DNA of 64,000 bases. It comes from Gammaproteobacteria bacterium (GTDB lineage: Bacteria; Pseudomonadota; Gammaproteobacteria; Methylococcales; Methylomonadaceae). Where the stretch lies: assembly GCA_016874115.1 (NCBI GenBank), contig VGVA01000003.1, positions 1 to 64,000 of the forward strand, read 5' to 3'. The position numbers and the translations under genes are program-made. Positions 58,263 through 64,000 of this stretch are shown piece by piece. Under the pieces are notes generated by a model that saw nothing but the letters and a program-made list of their open reading frames with translations, was not told where the DNA came from and searched no databases. The first letter of the stretch is position 1. The number at the start of each line of letters is the position of its first letter.

Positions 58263-59042
58263 ATGTTAAGACTTTTCTATATTTTTATTTTTACTGCTTT
58301 AATCAGCGCCTGCACCACCAGCCCCACCGGACGCAGCCAGTTAATCATGATGCCGGATAATCAGATTAATCAGATGGGTTTGCAGGCTTTCGACACCTTG
58401 AAAAGCGATAAAAAAATCAGCTATAACCCGCAATATAATCAGGCTTCTCAATGCATCGCCCAGGCTATTGTCGGTGAAGTCGGCGGTAGTTGGGAGGTCG
58501 TCGTTTTTGAAGATGAAAGCCCGAATGCTTTTGCCTTGCCCGGCAATAAAATCGGCGTACATACCGGCATGTTGCGATTGGTGCAGAATCAAGAGCAACT
58601 GGCGGCGGTTATCGGTCATGAAGTCGGCCACGTTCTGGCCAAGCACAGCAACGAACGCGCCTCGCAGGAATTGGCCGTTAAAGGCGGCATGAATATTTTA
58701 GGAGCGATGACCATGCCGACTTCGGCGTTAGGACAGCTCGGCTTCGGCCTGCTGGGTGTCGGCGCGGAATACGGCGTTCTCAAACCTTGGGGGCGCACCC
58801 AGGAAAGCGAGGCTGACATGATCAGCGTGGATTTGATGGCGAAAGCCGGTTTCGATCCTCACCACAGCATCGGCTTATGGCAACGCATGGAGCAAGCTAC
58901 TCAAGGCAAGGGAAATGTTGAATTCTTGTCAACCCATCCTTCGCATGCCACCCGCATTCAGGATTTGGAGCAGCATATGCCGCAGGCGATGAGCTTATTT
59001 CAGCAAGCGCAAGCAATGGGCAAGCAGCCGCATTGTATTTAA
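58263..59042 (+). CDS. M48-family metalloprotease lipoprotein (LoiP/YggG-like)
   Basis: The 259-aa product has a lipoprotein signal ending ISAC (Cys17). The zinc motif HEVGHVLAKHSNER is intact, with the third ligand in WGRTQESEADMISVDLMAKA. Homologues are periplasmic-face proteases involved in outer-membrane quality control. No TPR domain follows, unlike BepA. It stands alone between the glycosyltransferase and dapC. Confidence 0.9.
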   Translation: MLRLFYIFIFTALISACTTSPTGRSQLIMMPDNQINQMGLQAFDTLKSDKKISYNPQYNQASQCIAQAIVGEVGGSWEVVVFEDESPNAFALPGNKIGVHTGMLRLVQNQEQLAAVIGHEVGHVLAKHSNERASQELAVKGGMNILGAMTMPTSALGQLGFGLLGVGAEYGVLKPWGRTQESEADMISVDLMAKAGFDPHHSIGLWQRMEQATQGKGNVEFLSTHPSHATRIQDLEQHMPQAMSLFQQAQAMGKQPHCI

Positions 59043-59074
59043 ATCCGGCTAATATTTAAGGATATTTCGTCAGC

Positions 59075-60274
59075 ATGAACCCCGGCTTGGCCTTGTGCCA
59101 TCCTTATCCTTTCGAAAAACTTGCCCAACTTAAACAAGGCATTGTAGCACCGGACGATAAGCCGCATATTTCGATGTCAATCGGCGAACCGGCGCATCCA
59201 ACACCTGAGTTTATCCGCCGAGCTTTGTTCGACAATATTAATGGCCTGGGCAGTTACCCGACCACTAAGGGTATCTTGCCATTGCGGGAAACGATTGCGG
59301 CGTGGCTGAGCTATCGCTTCAAAATTCCGGCCGACGGTATCGATCCGGAAACGCAAGTGCTACCGGTCAGCGGTACCCGCGAAGCCTTATTTTCCATCGC
59401 TCAGGCGGTTATTGATCCGGCAGAAAAGGCTGTAGTCGTGATGCCGAATCCTTTTTATCAAATTTACGAAGGCGCGGCGTTGTTAGCAGGAGCGGAACCT
59501 TATTTTATTAATACCACGGCAGATAACGGTTATTTGCCGGATTACGATTCCGTACCGGAAGCGATCTGGCAGCGTTGCCGTTTGATTTACATTTGCTCGC
59601 CCGGCAATCCCAGCGGTGCAGTTTTGCCGAAAGCGGAAATGGCCAAATTAATCGCGCTGGCCGAACGTTACGACTTTATCATCGCTTCCGACGAATGCTA
59701 TAGCGAATTATACGACGACGAAAATAATGCGCCGCCGGGTTTGCTGGAAGTTGCCTATGCGCTGGGTAACACGGCATTCAAGCGCTGCTTGGTATTTCAT
59801 AGCTTATCTAAACGCTCCAATGCGCCGGGTTTGCGTTCCGGTTTCGTCGCAGGCGATGCCGGGATATTGAAGGCCTATTTTCAATACCGCACCTATCAGG
59901 GCTGCGCCATGCCGTTACCCACCCAACACGCCAGCATTAAGGCTTGGCAGGATGAATCGCATGTCGTTGAAAATAGACAGCTTTATCGGGCTAAATTCAC
60001 GGCGTTTATCGACATTCTGAGCGACGTTTGTAGCATTAATAAGCCGGAAGCCAGCTTTTATGTTTGGTTAAAGACACAGCAATCGGATACCGAATTCGCC
60101 CGGAAATTATTTGCCCGGCAAAATATTACCGTTCTGCCCGGCAGTTATCTGTCGCGGGAGGCGCAGGGCATTAATCCCGGCGCGAATCATGTCCGTATTG
60201 CATTGGTCGCGCCCGTAGCAGAATGTATCGAAGCAGCACAACGGATTAAAAATTTCATATTAACCATTAACTAA
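59075..60274 (+). CDS. dapC: succinyldiaminopimelate transaminase DapC
   Basis: PLP-dependent class I aminotransferase of the succinylase lysine/diaminopimelate route. The 399-aa product contains LGSYPTTKGILPLRETIAAW, VLPVSGTREALFSIAQ, SPGNPSGAVLP, and the PLP lysine in HSLSKRSNAPGLRSGF. Its identity as DapC rests on this sequence and on dapD and dapE downstream. Confidence 0.93.
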   Translation: MNPGLALCHPYPFEKLAQLKQGIVAPDDKPHISMSIGEPAHPTPEFIRRALFDNINGLGSYPTTKGILPLRETIAAWLSYRFKIPADGIDPETQVLPVSGTREALFSIAQAVIDPAEKAVVVMPNPFYQIYEGAALLAGAEPYFINTTADNGYLPDYDSVPEAIWQRCRLIYICSPGNPSGAVLPKAEMAKLIALAERYDFIIASDECYSELYDDENNAPPGLLEVAYALGNTAFKRCLVFHSLSKRSNAPGLRSGFVAGDAGILKAYFQYRTYQGCAMPLPTQHASIKAWQDESHVVENRQLYRAKFTAFIDILSDVCSINKPEASFYVWLKTQQSDTEFARKLFARQNITVLPGSYLSREAQGINPGANHVRIALVAPVAECIEAAQRIKNFILTIN

Positions 60275-60284
60275 ATAGAAAAAA

Positions 60285-61103
60285 ATGAGTCAATTAGAAA
60301 CCATCATCAACACAGCTTTTGAAAACCGTGCCGACATCAGCCCGGCCACTGCCAGCGGGGAAGTGCGCGATGCCATTAACGAAGCCTTAGCCTTACTCGA
60401 TTCTGGCAAGGCGCGCGTCGCCGAAAAAATTAACGGCGATTGGGTCACGCACCAATGGCTGAAAAAAGCCGTACTGTTGTCCTTCCGCATTAATGAGAAT
60501 AAGATGATGGATGGCGGCAACACCCGTTATTACGATAAAGTCGATTGCAAATACGCCAGTTTTTCCGAAGACGATTTTGCCAAAGCCGGTGTACGCGTGG
60601 TGCCGAATGCGGTAGCCCGCAAAGGTTCGTACATTGCCCCCGGTGCGATATTAATGCCGTCTTACGTCAATATCGGCGCTTATGTCGATAGCGGCACGAT
60701 GGTCGATACCTGGGTAACAGTCGGTTCTTGTGCGCAAATCGGCAAGAACGTGCATTTGTCGGGCGGCGTCGGTATCGGCGGCGTATTGGAACCGGTGCAA
60801 GCCAACCCCACCATCATTGGCGACAACTGCTTTATCGGCGCGCGTTCTGAAGTCGTCGAAGGCGTGATCGTGGAAGACGGCTGCGTCATCTCGATGGGCG
60901 TGTACATCGGCCAAAGCACCAAAATCTACAACCGGATGACCGGCGAAATCACTTACGGACGCATTCCCGCCGGTTCGGTTGTCGTCTCCGGCAACCTGCC
61001 CTCGTCCGACGGCAAATACAGCTTGTATTGTGCGGTCATCATCAAGCAAGTGGATGAGAAAACCCGCAGTAAAACCGGCATTAATGAATTATTAAGAGAT
61101 TAA
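60285..61103 (+). CDS. dapD: 2,3,4,5-tetrahydropyridine-2,6-dicarboxylate N-succinyltransferase
   Basis: Succinylates tetrahydrodipicolinate in lysine and diaminopimelate synthesis. The 272-aa product has a helical N-terminus, then hexapeptide repeats forming a left-handed beta-helix ([60 protein letters not shown]). It lies 10 nt after dapC. Confidence 0.97.
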   Translation: MSQLETIINTAFENRADISPATASGEVRDAINEALALLDSGKARVAEKINGDWVTHQWLKKAVLLSFRINENKMMDGGNTRYYDKVDCKYASFSEDDFAKAGVRVVPNAVARKGSYIAPGAILMPSYVNIGAYVDSGTMVDTWVTVGSCAQIGKNVHLSGGVGIGGVLEPVQANPTIIGDNCFIGARSEVVEGVIVEDGCVISMGVYIGQSTKIYNRMTGEITYGRIPAGSVVVSGNLPSSDGKYSLYCAVIIKQVDEKTRSKTGINELLRD

Positions 61104-61112
61104 GCTAAAATT

Positions 61113-61355
61113 ATGAGCGAAAAAATCAGCAACAACGCCATCATCTACGCCATCCTCGCACTCAACAGCGAAGTTGCCCTGCAGCAAGAATATCTGGCTT
61201 CCGACGACGTGCCCAAAGACGAGCGCGACAACGAGCAAGACATCCTCGACGACTTGCAGCAGGCTTTCATGGAATTCGTCGATTTGTACAAAGACCGTTG
61301 CAAAACGGATAATTCTTTGCCAAGCATTGATGAATTACTGAACAGCCAGTTATAA
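61113..61355 (+). CDS. small acidic helical protein in the dap operon, unknown function
   Basis: Not recognised. The 80-aa product is acidic, without signal peptide or membrane segment, and predicted helical (IIYAILALNSEVALQQEYLA and DILDDLQQAFMEFVDLYKDR). It starts 9 nt after dapD and ends 2 nt before the ArsC-like gene, so it is clearly part of the operon and probably translated. Confidence 0.75.
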   Translation: MSEKISNNAIIYAILALNSEVALQQEYLASDDVPKDERDNEQDILDDLQQAFMEFVDLYKDRCKTDNSLPSIDELLNSQL

Positions 61356-61357
61356 GC

Positions 61358-61702
61358 ATGATCGTTTTGTACGGTATTAAAACTTGCGATACTTGCAAGA
61401 AGGCTCGGGCTTGGCTTGAGCAAAATCATATCGAGCATCGCTTTCACGATTTTCGCGTTGACGGCTTGAGCGAAGCGCAATTGCAGCAGTTTATCGACAA
61501 ACTGGGTTGGGAAAAGCTGCTCAACAAAAGCAGCACGAGTTGGCGGCAGTTAAGCCCGGAACAGCAGGCCGATTTGACCGAAGCCAAAGCTAAAAATTTG
61601 ATGCTGGCTACACCCACCTTAATCAAACGACCTGTTCTGGACACGGGAAATGGTTTATTGCTTGGTTTCAAGACAGACGTTTATGCCGCAAATCTAAAAT
61701 GA
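61358..61702 (+). CDS. ArsC/Spx-family reductase-like protein (YffB type)
   Basis: The 114-aa thioredoxin-fold protein has redox motif CDTCKKARAWLE near the N-terminus (YGIKTCDTCKKA) and the ArsC-type region LMLATPTLIKRPVLDTGNGL. The CxxC active site and the neighbour dapE match YffB of E. coli, which also lies next to dapE. It is unlikely to be a true arsenate reductase. Confidence 0.88.
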   Translation: MIVLYGIKTCDTCKKARAWLEQNHIEHRFHDFRVDGLSEAQLQQFIDKLGWEKLLNKSSTSWRQLSPEQQADLTEAKAKNLMLATPTLIKRPVLDTGNGLLLGFKTDVYAANLK

Positions 61703-61712
61703 TTGAATCCTT

Positions 61713-61835
61713 TCATGCCCTTCGACTACTCTCAGGAGAGCGTTCGACAAGCTTTTATGCTCTTGAGAGCACACCTGGAACCGATGAATGTTGATATTTT
61801 TTTACCGTTCGTACTGAGCCTGTCGAAGTGCGAAC
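61713..61835. repeat. dispersed GTCGAA/TTCGAC repeats between the ArsC-like gene and dapE
   Basis: TGCCCTTCGACTACTCTCAG and GTTCGACAAGC at about 61717-61752, and CGTTCGTACTGAGCCTGTCG near 61806-61825 running into AAGTGCGAAC, belong to the same family as 29762, 53863, 55430 and 57057. They fill the spacer just before dapE. Confidence 0.65.
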
Positions 61836-61847
61836 TCATATTACAAC

Positions 61848-62975
61848 ATGAGTAAAACACTGACATTGCTGCAAGATCTTATCCGCCGCCCTTCCGTCAC
61901 ACCCAAAGACGAAGGCTGCCTCGAAGTAATTGCTGCCCGCTTATCGCCGCTGGGATTCAAGGCGGAACGGCTGGATTTTCACGATACCCAAAACATTTGG
62001 CTACGCCGTGGCGAAGTCAAACCTTTGTTCGTATTTTTAGGCCATACCGATGTCGTGCCGCCCGGCCCGTTGGATAAGTGGGATTCTCCGCCGTTCGAAC
62101 CGACGATTCGGGACGGCAAATTGTACGGGCGCGGGGCAGCAGACATGAAAGGCGGTATTGCGGCCTTTGTTACCGCCGTTGAGCGCTTTATTAACGACCA
62201 TCCTAATCACCAAGGTTCCATCGCGGTCATGCTGACCAGCGACGAGGAAGGCATTGCCACGAACGGCGTTGTCAAAGTCGTTGAAGTATTGGAAGGTCGC
62301 AATGAAAAAATCGACTGGTGCTTGGTCGGCGAGCCGTCCAGCGATAAACAGATCGGCGATGTCATAAGGGTGGGGCGGCGCGGTTCTATCAACGGCAAAT
62401 TGACCATAAAAGGCATCCAAGGCCATGTTGCTTATCCCGAATTGGCCGAAAATCCCATTCATACTTTTGCTCCGGCCTTAAAAGAATTGACCGACGAGAT
62501 CTGGGATCGCGGCAACAGCAACTTTCCCCCGACCAGTTTGCAAGTCTCCAACATTAATAGCGGCACAGGCGCAGAAAATATCATTCCCGGCCACCTCGAT
62601 GTCCAGTTCAATTTGCGGTTTTGTACAGAACTGGACGAACAGACCATTAAACGGCGCACCCACGCTATCCTGGACAAACACGGCTTAAATTACGAACTGA
62701 CCTGGCGCTTGTCCGGAAATCCGTTCTTGACCCAGCCTGGCGCATTAATCGATGCTACCCATGCCGCCGTCAAAACCGTAACCGGATACGAACCCAAGGA
62801 CGACACCGGCGGCGGCACCTCCGACGGCCGCTTCATAGCACCTACCGGCGCACAAGTGATCGAACTGGGTGCTTTGAACGAAAGCATCCATAAGATTAAT
62901 GAACATATCGGCCTGGATGAATTGGAAACCTTGTCGTTAATATACGAACAGGTTTTAGTGAATTTGTTGGCTTGA
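61848..62975 (+). CDS. dapE: succinyl-diaminopimelate desuccinylase
   Basis: Di-zinc M20 peptidase-family enzyme that removes succinate to give LL-diaminopimelate. The 375-aa product has the zinc and catalytic motifs FLGHTDVVPPGPLDKW, GRGAADMKGGIAAFV, MLTSDEEGIATNGV and GGGTSDGRFIAP. Together with dapC and dapD it supplies three steps of the succinylase route. Confidence 0.97.
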   Translation: MSKTLTLLQDLIRRPSVTPKDEGCLEVIAARLSPLGFKAERLDFHDTQNIWLRRGEVKPLFVFLGHTDVVPPGPLDKWDSPPFEPTIRDGKLYGRGAADMKGGIAAFVTAVERFINDHPNHQGSIAVMLTSDEEGIATNGVVKVVEVLEGRNEKIDWCLVGEPSSDKQIGDVIRVGRRGSINGKLTIKGIQGHVAYPELAENPIHTFAPALKELTDEIWDRGNSNFPPTSLQVSNINSGTGAENIIPGHLDVQFNLRFCTELDEQTIKRRTHAILDKHGLNYELTWRLSGNPFLTQPGALIDATHAAVKTVTGYEPKDDTGGGTSDGRFIAPTGAQVIELGALNESIHKINEHIGLDELETLSLIYEQVLVNLLA

Positions 62976-63020
62976 TTTGTAGGAAATCCAAGCGTTGTTA
63001 ATAGATAGCGCGATACAAAA

Positions 63021-63488
63021 TTAAAGCGCTTTTCGTTTAACCGGCTTTAGCTTTAAAGATGAAGGCAAGGGCTTATTAATAATGATCTTATTGCTATCTA
63101 TGGTAACGTAGCCGTCTTTTTCCAATTTTCCCAACATACGGCTGACGACTTCCCTGGCTGTGCAAATTTTTAATGCGATCTCCTTATGGGTCGGCGCCGG
63201 GGAAATAATCTTCTTACTATCATCATGAGCGGCAACTGATAAAAGAAAACTGATTAAACGCTCGTAGACTTCCATAAGCGCATAACTAAAAGCAACTTTA
63301 TTAGTCGTTCTCAGCCTTTCGCACAAATATTTAATGACATGATTTGCCGCGTTCGGATTATTCTGCAACAGTGGGGCAAAATCGGCTTTCAAAATAACCA
63401 GTAAGTTACAATCTTCCTTGGCAATAACATTAGCCGACCGCGGCATATCGTCTAGCACGGCAAGTTCGCCGAAAATATCTCCAATGAA
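63021..63488 (-). pseudogene. Crp/Fnr-family regulator, 5' truncated
   Basis: The C-terminal part of a Crp/Fnr protein is intact: the end of the cyclic-nucleotide-binding domain (GDIFGELAVLDDMPRSANVI), the dimer helix, and the winged helix with THKEIALKICTAREVVSRML as recognition region. Reading upstream, the frame meets a stop at 63492-63494, just past FIGDIFGE, so the first part of the sensor domain is missing. An internal ATG at 63458 could still start a DNA-binding fragment. It faces the truncated carbonic anhydrase gene. Confidence 0.75.
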
Positions 63489-64000
63489 ACATCAGACGGC
63501 CAACATCCTTTCGCAGTCATCTTAAGCTGTATCGACTCGCGCACCTCGGCGGAATTGATTTTCGACCAAGGCTTGGGCGATATTTTCAGCATCCGCATCG
63601 CCGGAAACATCATTAATGAAGACATCTTGGGCAGTATGGAATTTGCCTGCAAGGTAGCCGGTTCCAAATTCATCGTGGTGCTGGGGCATACCAAATGCGG
63701 CGCGGTGAAAGGCGCTTGCGACCATGTCGAAATGGGCAATCTGACCGCCTTGCTGGCCAAGCTGCAACCGGCGGTATACGACGAGAAGTCCGAGAAACAA
63801 GACAGGAGTTCGAACAATCCAGAATTCGTGGAAAAAGTCGCCACCATTAACGTCAAGCGCACCGTCGAAGCCATCCTGCAACGCAGCCCGATTTTAAAAG
63901 AACTGATCGAAACCGGGCAAATCGGCATTGTTGGTGGCAGTTACGATGTCGCCAACGGCAGAGTGACATTTTTCGACGATACTTTGATGATCGGCCTGTC
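63483..64000 (+). pseudogene. beta-carbonic anhydrase, 5' truncated and cut by the window end
   Basis: The frame reads NETSDGQHPFAVILSCIDSR, then TSAELIFDQGLGDIFSIRIA and LGHTKCGAVKGACDHVEMGN, to the end of the window. Zinc ligands in SCIDSR and HTKC are present. Normally some 60 or more residues, including a signal in periplasmic forms, precede this point; here an upstream stop (TAG about 63451) closes the frame and no start codon is available. The gene has lost its 5' end at the same point as the Crp/Fnr gene. Confidence 0.75.

Noticed and set aside
63452-63928. 158-codon minus-strand ORF at the right end
   Set aside because: It is antisense to the carbonic anhydrase frame, whose zinc motifs are unmistakable.

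Overview
The window is a densely coded stretch of a gammaproteobacterial chromosome of roughly 50% GC. Gene order supports this: pyrG-kdsA-eno-ftsB, accA-tilS, mrcB-lolA-rarA, trkA-trkH and a dap cluster, plus ubiG, darP, bamD and rluD. A cytochrome P460/c'-beta-type haem protein and a metal-handling block with CopC, two HupE/UreJ proteins and a TonB receptor recall methanotrophs of the Methylococcales. That placement is inference; no methane monooxygenase gene is present.

Layout. 1-214: right end of an IS3-family element. 0.4-3.8 kb: MCE (Mla-type) lipid transporter operon. 4-7 kb: trkA and trkH. 7-8 kb: AI-2E/PerM permease. 8.2-13.1 kb: TetR-controlled RND efflux genes with a palindromic operator. 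13.2-15.2 kb: ubiG, an SDR gene and sufT. 15.3-23.4 kb: a small periplasmic protein and the metal-handling block (HupE with a long tail, TonB receptor, Asp-box lipoprotein, CopC, unknown lipoprotein, HupE_2). 23.5-32.3 kb: housekeeping genes on the minus strand (ftsB, eno, kdsA, pyrG, tilS, accA, rarA). 32.3-37.7 kb: lolA, PBP1b, a quinone-reductase-like enzyme and nspC. 37.8-43.7 kb: a segment bounded by two near-identical copies of a roughly 310-bp structured repeat, holding an OmpA-type lipoprotein, darP, two Lpp-like lipoproteins, an L,D-transpeptidase and phosphoglucomutase. 43.7-48.5 kb: small periplasmic protein, cytochrome, ZIP transporter, pgeF, rluD, bamD. 48.6-58.1 kb: accessory region with a K+ channel, carbamoyltransferase, duplicated haem-oxygenase-like diiron protein, AlkB-like membrane hydroxylase, methyltransferase, MFS carrier and glycosyltransferase, interspersed with short repeats. 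58.3-63 kb: M48 protease and dapC-dapD-(unknown)-arsC-like-dapE. 63-64 kb: two divergent genes, Crp/Fnr and beta-carbonic anhydrase, both missing their 5' ends at one junction.

Three things stand out. The palindromic hexamer ATTAAT is scattered through coding and noncoding DNA at about ten times the expected rate. The tightly packed carbamoyltransferase / diiron oxidase / AlkB-like trio looks like an uncharacterised biosynthetic unit. Several families of structured repeats have settled between genes, and one lies in frame inside the AlkB-like gene. No tRNA, rRNA, CRISPR array or prophage was recognised.
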